DNA of 55,012 bases from Alphaproteobacteria bacterium (GCA_016869645.1 VGDO01000013.1:1-55012); one strand, 5' to 3'. Shown: positions 6,604 to 18,817, numbered from the stretch's first letter. The notes: generated by a model from the sequence alone, not told the origin. A program made the numbers and translations.

Positions 6604-8229
6604 ATGAAGATGAAGAAGACCAGGTCACCGGCCCGAAGGCGGATGCCGATCAAGCCGACGCGCACCCAGGCGGGCGGTGGCCTGAAGCGCGCCGCGCGCA
6701 CGCTTCCCATGATCGAGGAGCGGGAGGCGCGGCTCCGTTCGATCCTCGAGACTGCGCCCGACGCCATCATCACGATCGACGAGCGCGGCATCATCCAGTC
6801 CTTCAGCAACGCGGCCGAAAAACTGTTCGGCTATGCCCCCGGCGAAGTCGTCGGTCAAAACGTCAAGATGCTGATGTCCTCGCCTCATCGCGAGGCGCAT
6901 GACGGCTACCTCGCGCGCTATCGAAGCACCGGCGAGAAACGCATCATCGGCATCGGCCGCGAGGTCGAGGCGAGACGCAAGGATGGTACGATCTTTCCGA
7001 TGGAGCTGGCGGTCGGCGAGGTTCGGCTGCGCGATGGCAGGCTGTTCACCGGCTTCATCCGCGATCTCAGCACGCGCGCCAAGCTCGAGGAGGAGCTGCG
7101 CCAGGCCCAGAAGATGGAGGCCATGGGCCAGCTCACCGGCGGCCTGGCCCACGATTTCAACAATCTGCTGACGGTGATCTCCGGCAATCTCGAGATGCTC
7201 GAGCGCCGTCAGACCGACGACGAGAGCCGCGAGATCCTCGCCGAGGCGCTGGAGGCGACGCAGCTCGGCGCCAAACTGGCGAACCGCCTGCTGGCTTTCG
7301 GCCTGCGCCAGCCGCTCAACCCCAAGCCGGTCGATCTGAACGCCCTGGCCAGCGGTCTGGTCGACCTGCTGCGCCGAACGCTGGGGCAGACCACGCAAGT
7401 CGACATCGTCCTGTCGCCGAATCTGCCGACCGTCATGGCCGATCCCGGCCAATTCGAGAACGTCCTGCTCAATCTCGCCATCAACGCGCGCGACGCGATG
7501 CCGCGGGGCGGTCGCCTGACCATCCGGACGGGCACGGCCAAGATGGGCGCCGCGGCGCTGGGGACCGACGCCATAGCGCCGGGCGACTATGCAACGGTCG
7601 CTGTGACCGACACGGGCGTGGGCATGACGCCCGAGGTGCGCCGGCGTGCGTTCGAGCCGTTCTTCACCACCAAGGAGGTCGGCAAGGGCAGCGGTCTCGG
7701 CCTCAGCATGGTCTACGGATTCGTCAAGCAGTCGGGCGGCCATATCCAGCTTCAGAGCGAAGCGGGGAAGGGCACCACGGTGCTCGTCTACCTTCCGGTC
7801 CGGCCGGATGCCGAGGTCGCCGCCGATGGCGACGTCAAATCCGGCGCGCGACGTCACGCGGCCGGCGAGGCGATCCTGGTCGTCGAGGACGATCCGCGAG
7901 TTCGCCGGGTATCGATCCGCCGGCTGAAGGAGCTCGGCTACAGGGTTCACGAGGCGGCAAGCGCTGCCGAGGCAGTCGCAATGATCGAGCAGGGCTTGCC
8001 GATCGATCTGGTGTTCTCCGACGTGGTGATGCCGGGCGGCATGAGCGGCATCGATCTGGCGCGCGTCCTGCGGCAGCGCTTCCCGGCGCTCAAGGTCTTG
8101 CTGACCTCCGGCTTCGCCGATCCCGACGCGGTCCAGGAGACGCTTGACCGCACGGGCGCCGGCTGGCTCGGCAAGCCGTACAGCACCAATCAACTGCGGG
8201 CCAAGCTGGACGAATTGCTGGCGCCCTGA
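6604..8229 (+). CDS. Hybrid sensor histidine kinase with FixL-type heme PAS domain
   Basis: This 541-residue protein has a PAS domain at about 38-165, a HisKA at 173-240 (H183 in [11 protein letters not shown]), a HATPase at about 285-400 (GKGSGLGLSMV) and a receiver at about 423-540 (D473 in FSDVVMPGG). The PAS carries 'HDGYLARYRSTGEKRIIGIGR', in which H99 aligns with the heme ligand His200 of Bradyrhizobium FixL, R105 with Arg206 and R119 with the oxygen-sensing Arg220. It should therefore bind heme and sense O2. The kinase half is not FixL-like but of the 'GQLTGG' hybrid class. No membrane segment is seen. The start at 6604 is chosen because the upstream extension is Arg-rich and not protein-like. 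Confidence 0.88.
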   Translation: MKMKKTRSPARRRMPIKPTRTQAGGGLKRAARTLPMIEEREARLRSILETAPDAIITIDERGIIQSFSNAAEKLFGYAPGEVVGQNVKMLMSSPHREAHDGYLARYRSTGEKRIIGIGREVEARRKDGTIFPMELAVGEVRLRDGRLFTGFIRDLSTRAKLEEELRQAQKMEAMGQLTGGLAHDFNNLLTVISGNLEMLERRQTDDESREILAEALEATQLGAKLANRLLAFGLRQPLNPKPVDLNALASGLVDLLRRTLGQTTQVDIVLSPNLPTVMADPGQFENVLLNLAINARDAMPRGGRLTIRTGTAKMGAAALGTDAIAPGDYATVAVTDTGVGMTPEVRRRAFEPFFTTKEVGKGSGLGLSMVYGFVKQSGGHIQLQSEAGKGTTVLVYLPVRPDAEVAADGDVKSGARRHAAGEAILVVEDDPRVRRVSIRRLKELGYRVHEAASAAEAVAMIEQGLPIDLVFSDVVMPGGMSGIDLARVLRQRFPALKVLLTSGFADPDAVQETLDRTGAGWLGKPYSTNQLRAKLDELLAP

Positions 8230-8241
8230 ACTGGGTGTCGG

Positions 8242-9003
8242 TCAGCCGGTAACGCTGGTCGCGAAGATGTAGCCTGCGCCGCGCACGGTCTTGATCAGGT
8301 CGGGATTGGCCGGATCGGCCTCGATCTTCTTGCGCAGGCGCCCGACCTGCGTGTCGATGGCGCGGTCAAAGGCCGCCCACTCGCGCCCCTTGACCAGGTC
8401 CATCAACTGGTCCCGGCTGAGCACCCGGTTGGGATGCTGCGCAAAGACGCGAAGCAGATCGTATTCGCCCGAGGTCAGCGCGACCGATCGCCCGGAGGGA
8501 TCGAGCAGGTCGCGCTTCATCGTGTCCAGGCGCCAGCCCTGAAATTCCAGAATCTCGCCCTTCGCGCCTGACGCCGCGGTGGCCTCGGCCGGGGGAGCTC
8601 CGGCCGGGGGGGCGGCCGGCCCTGGCGCCGGGCCCGCGCCGCGCCGCAGGACCGTGCGAATCCGGGCGAGGACTTCGCGCAAATGAAACGGCTTGGTCAC
8701 GTAGTCGTCGGCGCCGGCTTCCAGGCCGACGACCCGGTCGATGACGTCGCCCTTGCCCGTCAGCATGATGATCGGCACCTGCGAATCCCGTCGGATCGCG
8801 CGAGCCAGCGACAGTCCGTCCTCGCCGGGCAGCATCAGGTCCATCAGCACGACATCGACGGTCTCGGCCTTCAGCACGGTGCGCATCGTGTCGCCGTCCC
8901 CGGCCTCGAGGACATTGAAGCCTTCCTGGGTCAGGTAGCGGCGCAGCATGGTCCGGATGCGCGCTTCGTCGTCGACGATCAGGACCGTGGCTGGCGTGGG
9001 CAT
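8242..9003 (-). CDS. OmpR-type winged-helix response regulator
   Basis: The 253-residue protein has a receiver (VLIVDDEARIR, phospho-acceptor in VVLMDLMLPGEDG, K in DDYVTKPF). A Pro/Ala/Gly-rich linker follows, then a Trans_reg_C winged helix (LTSGEYDLLRVFAQHPNRVL, RAIDTQVGRLRKKIE, TVRGAGYIF). It converges with the heme-PAS kinase 12 bp away and is divergent from the Crp/Fnr gene. It is a candidate output for that kinase, though hybrid kinases usually need an HPt protein and none is seen. A GTG at 9048 would add 15 residues; the ATG at 9003 places the protein start directly before the receiver. Confidence 0.9.
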   Translation of the reverse strand: MPTPATVLIVDDEARIRTMLRRYLTQEGFNVLEAGDGDTMRTVLKAETVDVVLMDLMLPGEDGLSLARAIRRDSQVPIIMLTGKGDVIDRVVGLEAGADDYVTKPFHLREVLARIRTVLRRGAGPAPGPAAPPAGAPPAEATAASGAKGEILEFQGWRLDTMKRDLLDPSGRSVALTSGEYDLLRVFAQHPNRVLSRDQLMDLVKGREWAAFDRAIDTQVGRLRKKIEADPANPDLIKTVRGAGYIFATSVTG

Positions 9004-9165
9004 GGGCGGCGGTGCGTGGATCGAAGCTTGCTCGGCACGAATTGTCACACATTGTCACATTCCGACGCCAGATACTGCATTGCCTGACATCAGCCTGCGT
9101 CATGGGGCCCTTAAGGTGACGGCACCGGAACATTCCGGACCGGTTGTCACCAAGGGGATCGACCC

Positions 9166-9873
9166 ATGCAGCTCCAGACCGCAGCCCACGCCGCCTCCTT
9201 CGATGTTGCCAGCCTTGCCATGTGCCGGGGTTTGGAGAGCCAGGCCGCCAGTCACTTGGCCGCGATCAGTTCGACCGGCAAGAAGGCTGCGGGGGAGACC
9301 CTGTTCGCCGAGGGCGACGACGCCGACTGCGTCTACGAGGTGGTCAAGGGCACGCTCAGAGTCTGCAAGCTGCTGCCCGACGGGCGGCTCCAGATCATGG
9401 GATTTCCGGGATCCGGCCATCTGCTGGGTCTGGCCGCCGGGGGTAACCATGCCTACACGGCCGAAGCGGTGACCGACGTGACGCTCTGCCGCTATCCGCG
9501 CGCCTCGGTCGACCGGCTGGTCGACAAGGTGCCGAGCCTGGCGCGCCGGCTGTGGACGGCGACGTCCGACGAGCTCCGCTTTGCCCAGCAGCAGCTCGTC
9601 CTGCTCGGCCGCAAGACCGCGACGGAAAAGGTTGCCAGCTTTCTCCTTCTGCTCGCCGAGCAGCAGAAGTCCTTGGATGGCACCGTCTTCGTCTCGATGT
9701 CGCGCACCGACATCGGCGACTATCTGGGCCTGACTATCGAGACCGTGTCTCGGACGCTGAGCAAGCTGAAGCGTGACGGGCTGATCGCCCTGCCGGTGCC
9801 GGACCAGGTGAAGCTGCTGGATGTCGAGCGCCTGTCGGAACTGGCCGAGGGCGAGTCCGAATCGGAGGCCTAG
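9166..9873 (+). CDS. Crp/Fnr-family regulator, FixK-like (no Fe-S cysteine cluster)
   Basis: The 235-residue protein has an N-terminal cyclic-nucleotide-binding-type beta barrel (GETLFAEGDDADCVYEVVKG), a long dimer helix and a C-terminal HTH (MSRTDIGDYLGLTIETVSRT). The recognition helix keeps the E-x-x-S-R residues that read TTGA half-sites. The N-terminal cysteine cluster of oxygen-labile FNR is missing, so it should act like FixK, downstream of another sensor. The heme-PAS kinase nearby is an obvious candidate. A GGGGA ribosome-binding site precedes the ATG. Confidence 0.88.
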   Translation: MQLQTAAHAASFDVASLAMCRGLESQAASHLAAISSTGKKAAGETLFAEGDDADCVYEVVKGTLRVCKLLPDGRLQIMGFPGSGHLLGLAAGGNHAYTAEAVTDVTLCRYPRASVDRLVDKVPSLARRLWTATSDELRFAQQQLVLLGRKTATEKVASFLLLLAEQQKSLDGTVFVSMSRTDIGDYLGLTIETVSRTLSKLKRDGLIALPVPDQVKLLDVERLSELAEGESESEA

Positions 9874-9964
9874 CGCGCTCCGAGGCTTCGATGGGATTGC
9901 GGCCATGCGGGATGTCGTCCCTTCAATCCGCCAGACGAGGCGATGCTGGCGAGGAGAGCCGATC

Positions 9965-10366
9965 ATGAGCGCGGACGGACATCGTGCGCTGGTCGTCGAC
10001 GCCGATGGGCAGACCAGAAGCTTCTGCCGCGGTGTGCTCGAGGAGCTGGGCTTCTCGGTGCGTGACGTGGATAGCGGGGTCGCTGCCGTGGTCGCCGCGC
10101 GCGAGATGGTCCCGGATGTGATCCTGCTGGGCGCGCAGCTCCGCGACGTTTCCGGGCGCGAAGCTCTTGTCTGGTTCGATGCCAATCCGGCGTTGCACAT
10201 GACGCAGATCCTGATCCTGAACGCATGGCCGCCGATGGATGGCGATATTGCCCAGAAGAGGCGATCAACCATTGCGCTGCCTGACGCGCTGTCGGCATTG
10301 GCTCTGCGGCGCGGCGTCGAGACAGCTCTACAACGCAGGTCGGCCGCCAAACGGCTGGAAGGGTGA
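9965..10366 (+). CDS. Stand-alone receiver-like protein lacking the phospho-acceptor Asp
   Basis: The 133-residue protein has receiver topology ('ALVVDADGQTRSFCRGVLEELGF', then 'VPDVILLGAQLRDVSGREAL', quoted in parts). The strand-3 position that should be the phosphorylated Asp is Gly (ILLGAQL), and the acidic pair after strand 1 is reduced to D-A-D. It is therefore a pseudo-receiver that probably works by protein contact. A GGAGAG ribosome-binding site sits before the ATG. It lies 91 bp after the Crp/Fnr gene on the same strand and may share its transcript. Confidence 0.7.
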   Translation: MSADGHRALVVDADGQTRSFCRGVLEELGFSVRDVDSGVAAVVAAREMVPDVILLGAQLRDVSGREALVWFDANPALHMTQILILNAWPPMDGDIAQKRRSTIALPDALSALALRRGVETALQRRSAAKRLEG

Positions 10367-10549
10367 TCGCCATGGTGCCGGTACTTCCTGTCGACTATGC
10401 TTGGGCCATGACGTGGCGTCTGATGTGCGCGTGGTATTGGGCCATTGACGGAAACACCCGGGCTCTGCGCGACCGCGACTGATCCGTCTGGCCGACGGCA
10501 ATCGTCCTGATCCGGCGCCGCGTCCCGGTGTGCAAGCAACGTCCCGCCC

Positions 10550-13327
10550 ATGTCGATTCGAAATCTCGATGCCATTTTCCGGGCGAGATCGGTTGCGCTG
10601 ATCGGCGCCAGCACCCGGCCGCGCTCAGTCGGCAAGGTGATCGCCGACAACCTTCTCGCCGGCGGCTTCCCGGGACCGGTCATGCCGGTCAATCCCAAGT
10701 ACTCCTCGATCTCCGGCGTGCTGGCTTATGCCGATATCGCCAGCTTGCCGGTCGTTCCCGATCTCGCCGTCGTCTGCACGCCGCCCGCGACCGTGCCCGG
10801 TCTGGTCGCCGAGCTTGGCCGGCGTGGCGTCAAAGGGGCCGTGGTCATCACCGCCGGTTTCAAGGAGCTGGGCAGCGCCGAAGGCAGGGCTCTTGAGCAG
10901 TCGATTCTCGAGGCGGCGCGCCCCCATCTCCTCCGGGTGATTGGGCCAAATTGCCTCGGCGTCATCTCAACCTCGCTCCGGCTCAACGCCTCCTTCGCTC
11001 ACGTGCAGCCGGCCAAGGGCGGCGTCGCCTTCGTGACGCAGTCGGGCGCCATGGCCACCACCGTGCTCGATTGGGCAACCTCGCGCGGCATCGGCTTCTC
11101 GCATGTCGTCTCGCTTGGCGACATGACGGATGTGGATTTCGGCGACATGCTCGACTACCTGGCGCTGGATCCGGACACGACGTCGATCCTGCTCTACGTC
11201 GAAGCGATCACGGCCGCGCGCAAGTTCATGTCGGCGGCGCGCGCGGCGGCGCGCCTCAAGCCGGTCATCGCCATCAAGGCGGGGCGCCACGATGCCGCGG
11301 CGCGCGCCGCCGCCTCGCATACCGGCGCGCTGGCCGGCATCGACGCAGTGTATTCGGCTGCCTTTCGCCGCGCCGGCATGCTGCGGGTCAACGACCTCGA
11401 CGAGGTGTTCGACGCAGTCGAGACGCTCGCCGCACGCTCGGACGTCAAGGGCGACCGGCTGGCGATACTGACCAACGGCGGGGGCGTCGGCGTGCTGGCG
11501 ACCGATGCGCTCCTCGACCAAGGCGGTCAGCTCGCGTCCCTGTCGGCGGCGACCATCGCCCGCCTCGACGCCGATCTGCCCCCGACCTGGTCCCATGCCA
11601 ATCCGGTCGACATCATCGGCGATGCGCCGCCCGAGCGCTATGCGGCGGCTCTCGCCGCAGTGCTCGCCGCTCCGGAAGCCGATGCCGTGCTCGTGCTCAA
11701 CTGTCCGACCGCGATCGCGTCGGGCGTCGAGGCGGCACGCGCGGTCATCAAGACGGCTGGGGACGCGAAAGGACGCGTTCTGACCAGCTGGCTCGGCTCC
11801 GATGCCGCGGCGGAGTCCCGCCGGCTGTTCTCGGCGGCCGGGATCCCGACCTATGACACGCCCGACAAGGCGATCCGCGGCTTCATGCATCTCGTTCGCT
11901 ATCGGCGCAACCAGGACAGCCTGATCGAGGCGCCGCCCTCGATTCCATCCGATTTCGCCTATGACGAGATGGCCGCGCGGCGCATCGTGGCGGACGCCGT
12001 GGCATCCGGCCAGAGCTGGCTCAACGAGAACCAGGTCAATCGCCTCCTCGTCAGCTACGGCATACCGGTCGCGCGCTCGGCCGTCGCGGCGACGCCCGAT
12101 GAGGCAGAGGAGGTCGCGCGCCGGATGGGCGTGCCGGTCGCGTTGAAGATCTTTTCGCGACAGATCACGCACAAGAGCGATGTCGGCGGCGTCGTCCTCG
12201 ATCTGGCGCCGGGCGATGTCGGGAGTGCCGCCGTCGCCATGGCGAGGACGGTGGCGGCCAAGGCGCCGCATGCCCGGATCGGCGGCTTCGTCGTCCAGGA
12301 GATGATCAGGAGGTCCGGGGCCGAAGAGCTCATTCTCGGCATGTCCACGGAGAGCCAGTTCGGCCCCTTCATCCTGTTCGGTCACGGCGGCAAGGCGGTC
12401 GAGGTCATCGACGACAAGGCGATCGCGCTTCCGCCGCTGAACGTCAACCTCGCACGCGACCTGATCTCGCGCACGCGCGTCTATCGGCAGCTCAAGGGCT
12501 ATCGCGACCGGCCGCCGGCCGATCTGCAGGCGCTTGCTCTCGTGCTGGTGAAGCTGTCGCAGCTCGTCACCGATCTCGACGAAGTGGTCGAGCTCGACAT
12601 CAACCCGCTTCTGGCCGATGCGCAGGGGGTCATCGCGCTCGACGCGCGCGTGCGTGTCGCCGGCCAGACCGAACATTCCATGCCCGAACGTGCCCAGCCT
12701 GAACGCGCCCAGCCCGAACGCGCCCAGCCCGAACGCGCCCAGCCCGAACGCGCCCTGCCCGAGCGCGCCCTGCCCGAGCGCAATCGGCGCGGCCAGCGGC
12801 TCGCCATCCGGCCCTACCCGAAGACGCTCGAGCGAGAGGAAAACCTGCCGATGCTCGGCAAGGCGCTGCTGCGTCCCGTCCGACCGGAGGACGAGGGGCG
12901 GTTCCTGGAATTTTTCGAGCGGTTGAGCCGGGAGGATGTCCGGCTCCGGTTCTTCGCAGCCTTGCGCTCGTTGCCACGTGCGCAGCTCGTCCGCCTGACA
13001 CAGATCGACTACGACCGCGAAATGGCCTTCGTGCTGGAGCGGGGCGAGATCATGGGCGCCGCGCGCATCGTCGCCGATCCGGACAACCTGCGCGCCGAAT
13101 TCGCGGTGACCGTACGCAGCGATCTCAAGGGCAAGGGGATCGGCACCCTGTTGCTGCGCCGGTTGCTGGACTACGCCTGGGAGCGCGGCATCGCCGAAGT
13201 CTATGGCGATGTTCTGGCCGAAAACACATTGATGATCGCACTGTGCCGGGATCTGGGCTTCGCCCTGTCTTCGTTGCCGGGCGCGGCCGAGATCGTCAGG
13301 GCCGTGCACAAGCGTCCCGCGGGCTGA
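10550..13327 (+). CDS. Pat-like fusion: ADP-forming acyl-CoA synthetase domains plus GNAT acetyltransferase
   Basis: The 925-residue protein is ordered CoA-binding (about 10-140), succinyl-CoA-ligase-like (about 150-290), ATP-grasp (about 480-705), a repetitive linker (712-745) and GNAT (about 767-920). This is the architecture of protein acetyltransferase Pat/YfiQ, which acetylates acyl-CoA synthetases and other enzymes. Unlike enterobacterial Pat, where I recall this His being lost, it keeps 'SHTGALAG' with H257, the phospho-His of true ADP-forming acetyl-CoA synthetases. It could thus still make acyl-CoA. The regulatory neighbourhood suggests a low-oxygen energy role; that is inference. 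Confidence 0.88.
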   Translation: MSIRNLDAIFRARSVALIGASTRPRSVGKVIADNLLAGGFPGPVMPVNPKYSSISGVLAYADIASLPVVPDLAVVCTPPATVPGLVAELGRRGVKGAVVITAGFKELGSAEGRALEQSILEAARPHLLRVIGPNCLGVISTSLRLNASFAHVQPAKGGVAFVTQSGAMATTVLDWATSRGIGFSHVVSLGDMTDVDFGDMLDYLALDPDTTSILLYVEAITAARKFMSAARAAARLKPVIAIKAGRHDAAARAAASHTGALAGIDAVYSAAFRRAGMLRVNDLDEVFDAVETLAARSDVKGDRLAILTNGGGVGVLATDALLDQGGQLASLSAATIARLDADLPPTWSHANPVDIIGDAPPERYAAALAAVLAAPEADAVLVLNCPTAIASGVEAARAVIKTAGDAKGRVLTSWLGSDAAAESRRLFSAAGIPTYDTPDKAIRGFMHLVRYRRNQDSLIEAPPSIPSDFAYDEMAARRIVADAVASGQSWLNENQVNRLLVSYGIPVARSAVAATPDEAEEVARRMGVPVALKIFSRQITHKSDVGGVVLDLAPGDVGSAAVAMARTVAAKAPHARIGGFVVQEMIRRSGAEELILGMSTESQFGPFILFGHGGKAVEVIDDKAIALPPLNVNLARDLISRTRVYRQLKGYRDRPPADLQALALVLVKLSQLVTDLDEVVELDINPLLADAQGVIALDARVRVAGQTEHSMPERAQPERAQPERAQPERAQPERALPERALPERNRRGQRLAIRPYPKTLEREENLPMLGKALLRPVRPEDEGRFLEFFERLSREDVRLRFFAALRSLPRAQLVRLTQIDYDREMAFVLERGEIMGAARIVADPDNLRAEFAVTVRSDLKGKGIGTLLLRRLLDYAWERGIAEVYGDVLAENTLMIALCRDLGFALSSLPGAAEIVRAVHKRPAG
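12683..12772 (+). repeat. In-frame 15-bp tandem repeat, six copies (PERAQ/PERAL linker)
   Basis: Six consecutive 15-bp units (consensus CCCGAACGCGCCCAG) encode PERAQ four times and PERAL twice, followed by a partial PER. The array forms the linker between the ATP-grasp and GNAT domains of the Pat-like enzyme. Near-identity of units at DNA level implies recent slippage, so copy number may vary between strains and change linker length in steps of five residues. Confidence 0.9.
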
Positions 13328-13345
13328 CCGCGGCATCCGGCTTTC

Positions 13346-15817
<2,472 letters not shown>

Positions 15818-15988
15818 GGGGGGGATGCCTCGGCTGCAACCCAAGGTTTCACAGAACGTGCGGCGATTGGCAAGTGCTACAACAGTATGGGTCGCCCGGC
15901 CCGGCCTGGTACCGGCGATAAAGGCGGTTCCCGACCATCGGCCGGCGGCGGCCCGGCGTCGATGCGTGACCTCCGCAGGCCGCGCGCG

Positions 15989-18817
15989 TCACCCGCTGTT
16001 GCGCAGGCCTGCGGCGATGCCGTTGATCGAGAGATGGATGCCCTGGACGACGCGCTCGTCGCCGTCGCCGCCGCGATGGCGCCGAAGCAGCTCGATCTGC
16101 ACGTGGTTCAGCGGGTCGAGATAGGGGAAGCGGTTGCGGATCGAGCGGGCGAGCAGCGGATTGTGCTCGAGCAGCTGGCGCTGCCCTATGACCGCCAGCA
16201 CCGTGTCGATCGTCTCCTGCCATTCCTGGCGCAGGCGCGCGAAGACCGACTCGCGCAGCTTCGTGTCGGCGACCAGCTCGGCATAGCGCGACGCGATGGC
16301 GATGTCGCTCTTGGCCAGCACCATGTCCATGTTCGACAGCACCGTCTGGAAGAACGGCCATTCCCGGCACATGGTCTGCAGCAGGGCCAAGCCCTTTTCG
16401 CCATTCTTGGCGCGCCACGCCTTGACCGCCGCGCCGAAACCGTACCAGCCGGGCAGCATCAGCCGGCACTGCGCCCAGCCGAACACCCAGGGGATCGCGC
16501 GCAAATCCTCGATGCGTGTCGAGTTCTTGCGCGAGGACGGCCGGCTGCCGATGTTGAGGTTGGCGATCTCGCCGATCACCGTCGACTCCCAGAAATAGCG
16601 CTCGAAGCCCTGGGTCTCGTAGACCAGGCCGCGATAGGCGCGATAGGCCAGGTCCGACAGCTCCTCCATGGTCTCGATGTATTCCGGTTTGGGCGGCGGC
16701 CGGTCGGGCGCCACCAATGTCGCCTCGAGCGTCGCGGCGGCCAGGATCTCGAGGTTGCGCCGGCCGACTTCGGCATTGGAGTACTTGGCGGCAATGACCT
16801 CGCCCTGCTCGGTCACGCGGATCGCACCCTGCACGGCGCCCGGCGGCTGCGCCAGAATCGCCTGGTAGCTGGGGCCGCCGCCGCGGCCGACCGAGCCGCC
16901 GCGGCCATGGAACAGGCGCAATCGCACGCCGTGCCGCTTGAAGGTCTCGATCAGCACCAGCTCGGCCTTGTAGAGCTCCCAGCTCGAGGTCAGGTAGCCG
17001 CCATCCTTGTTGCTGTCGGAATAGCCGAGCATGACCTCCTGGGTGTTGTCGCGGCTTTCGAGCAGTCGGACGTAGTCGGGCAGTCCCAGCAGCCGATCCA
17101 TCACATGGCCGGAATTGCGCAGATCCGCGATCGTCTCGAACAGCGGGGATATGTTGACGTCGAGCGCGGCCGGCGTGCCGTCGCGTGCCGGCCGCAGCAG
17201 TCCCGCCTCCTTGAGGAGGAGCGCCACCTCGAGAACGTCCGACACGCTGTCGGCCTTGGAGATGACGTAGTTCGGCACCGCGGCCGGGCCGTAGCGCCGG
17301 TGGGATGTCGCCGCCTCGCGCAGGATGGCGAGCTCGGATGTCGCCTCGTCGGAATAGTCGAGGAAGGGCGAGGCAAGCGGCCGCGCCGTCTTGAGCTCGG
17401 CGAGCAGAAGCCGGGTGCGGGCGTCCTCGGCGAGCGTGCCATAGCCCGTGCCGGGGCTGGCGAGCTCGAACAGCTCGCCGACCGTTCGCTCGTGAACGTC
17501 CGAGTTCTGGCGCAGGTCGATGCTGGCGAGGTGGAAGCCGAACACGTCGACCGCGCGGCGCAGAGCGCGCAGCCGGCCGCGCGCGAGCGCTGTCGAACCG
17601 TTGGCGACCAGGGAGTCGAACAGCACCTGCAGATCGTCGGCGAGTTCGCCCGGTTGACCGTAGGCAGGCGCGTCGGCGACCGCGCGGTGCGGCGCTTCCA
17701 TGCCGTCGAGGTCCCAGGCGGTCGCGGCAAGCCGCGCATAGATCCCGGAGATGGCGCGTCGATAGGGCTCGTCCTGGCGCTGCTGGCCGCGGTCGGGCGA
17801 GCGTTCCGCCAGGTCGCGCAGCGGCGGCGTCACGCCGACCAGCCGTCCGTCGAGCGACAGCTCGGCGCCGAGCGCATGCAGCTCGTCGAGATAGAAGCGC
17901 AGCGCGCGCCGGCTCTGCAGACGCAGCGCGTCGCACAGCACCTCGGCGGTGACGAACGGGTTGCCGTCGCGATCGCCGCCGATCCAGCTGCCCATGCGCA
18001 GGAAGGACGGCAGGTCGACGCCGGACCAGGACGGATCGATCTCGGCCAGCCCGTCCTCGAGCTCGGCATAGAAGCGCGGCAGCTCGGCGAGGAAGGTGTG
18101 ATCGTAGTAGGACAGGCCGTTGACCACCTCGTCGACCACGCGCAGCCGCGTGCCGCGGATCACGCTGGTCTGCCACAGGGTCAGCACGGCGCGGCGCAGC
18201 GCCTGCCGATTGGCGGCCAGCTCGTCGGGCGTGAAGCTGATCCGGTCGCGCTCGTCGAGCAGGCGCGCGATCTCCATCTCGCGGTCGATCGTGCTGGCGC
18301 GGCGGATCTCGGTCGGATGCGCGGTCAGCACGGGGCTGCAATGGGCGCGCTCGAAGAAGGCGATGAGCCGCGCGCGCGACACGCCGGCATGGATCGCCTC
18401 GGCCAGCGCATGCGCCATGGTGCCGGGCCGTTGCGCGGGCGCGGCGCCGTCGGCCGCCGCGATCGCGTGCGCGCGCGTGCGGCGGATGTGATGCTGGTCC
18501 TCGGCGATGTTGGCGAGATGGGAGAAGTGGCCGAAGGCCCTGATGATCCGCACGGTCTGGTCGGGCGGCAGCGCGTTCAGCGTCGCCTCGAGCTCGCGGC
18601 GCGCAGCCTTGTCTTCGTCGCGGTGGAAGCGCACCGCGGTCTGGCGGATCTGCTCGACCGTGGCGAACACGCTTTCGCCTTCCTGCGCGCGCACCGTGTC
18701 GCCGAGGATGCGCCCGAGCAGGCGGATGTCGTAGCGGAGCGGCTGGTCCTTGTCGGCCTGGTCCCGTGGGGTCTGGTCGCGCGGGGATTGGCTGCGGCGG
18801 GTCTGGTCTTGGCTCAT
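15989..18817 (-). CDS. ppc: Phosphoenolpyruvate carboxylase
   Basis: The 942-residue cytoplasmic enzyme carboxylates PEP to oxaloacetate, an anaplerotic step. Signatures are '[13 protein letters not shown]', '[13 protein letters not shown]', '[16 protein letters not shown]' and the catalytic loop '[18 protein letters not shown]'. The C-terminus reads RNSG, a variant of the usual Q/R-N-T-G end that closes the active site. The first 28 residues are a hydrophilic, DQ/PRD-rich tail of little complexity. Length is normal for the family. The gene is divergent from an Rrf2 regulator across 219 bp. Confidence 0.97.
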   Translation of the reverse strand: MSQDQTRRSQSPRDQTPRDQADKDQPLRYDIRLLGRILGDTVRAQEGESVFATVEQIRQTAVRFHRDEDKAARRELEATLNALPPDQTVRIIRAFGHFSHLANIAEDQHHIRRTRAHAIAAADGAAPAQRPGTMAHALAEAIHAGVSRARLIAFFERAHCSPVLTAHPTEIRRASTIDREMEIARLLDERDRISFTPDELAANRQALRRAVLTLWQTSVIRGTRLRVVDEVVNGLSYYDHTFLAELPRFYAELEDGLAEIDPSWSGVDLPSFLRMGSWIGGDRDGNPFVTAEVLCDALRLQSRRALRFYLDELHALGAELSLDGRLVGVTPPLRDLAERSPDRGQQRQDEPYRRAISGIYARLAATAWDLDGMEAPHRAVADAPAYGQPGELADDLQVLFDSLVANGSTALARGRLRALRRAVDVFGFHLASIDLRQNSDVHERTVGELFELASPGTGYGTLAEDARTRLLLAELKTARPLASPFLDYSDEATSELAILREAATSHRRYGPAAVPNYVISKADSVSDVLEVALLLKEAGLLRPARDGTPAALDVNISPLFETIADLRNSGHVMDRLLGLPDYVRLLESRDNTQEVMLGYSDSNKDGGYLTSSWELYKAELVLIETFKRHGVRLRLFHGRGGSVGRGGGPSYQAILAQPPGAVQGAIRVTEQGEVIAAKYSNAEVGRRNLEILAAATLEATLVAPDRPPPKPEYIETMEELSDLAYRAYRGLVYETQGFERYFWESTVIGEIANLNIGSRPSSRKNSTRIEDLRAIPWVFGWAQCRLMLPGWYGFGAAVKAWRAKNGEKGLALLQTMCREWPFFQTVLSNMDMVLAKSDIAIASRYAELVADTKLRESVFARLRQEWQETIDTVLAVIGQRQLLEHNPLLARSIRNRFPYLDPLNHVQIELLRRHRGGDGDERVVQGIHLSINGIAAGLRNSG

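Noticed and set aside
9041..9059. Direct repeat ATTGTCACA twice, 1 bp apart, upstream of the OmpR-type regulator
   Set aside because: It could be an operator, but it overlaps an alternative GTG start of the gene and is only two 9-bp units; not enough to call.
9166..9873. Crp/Fnr protein considered as a classical oxygen-sensing FNR
   Set aside because: The N-terminal cysteine cluster for a [4Fe-4S] centre is absent, so FixK-like is the better label.
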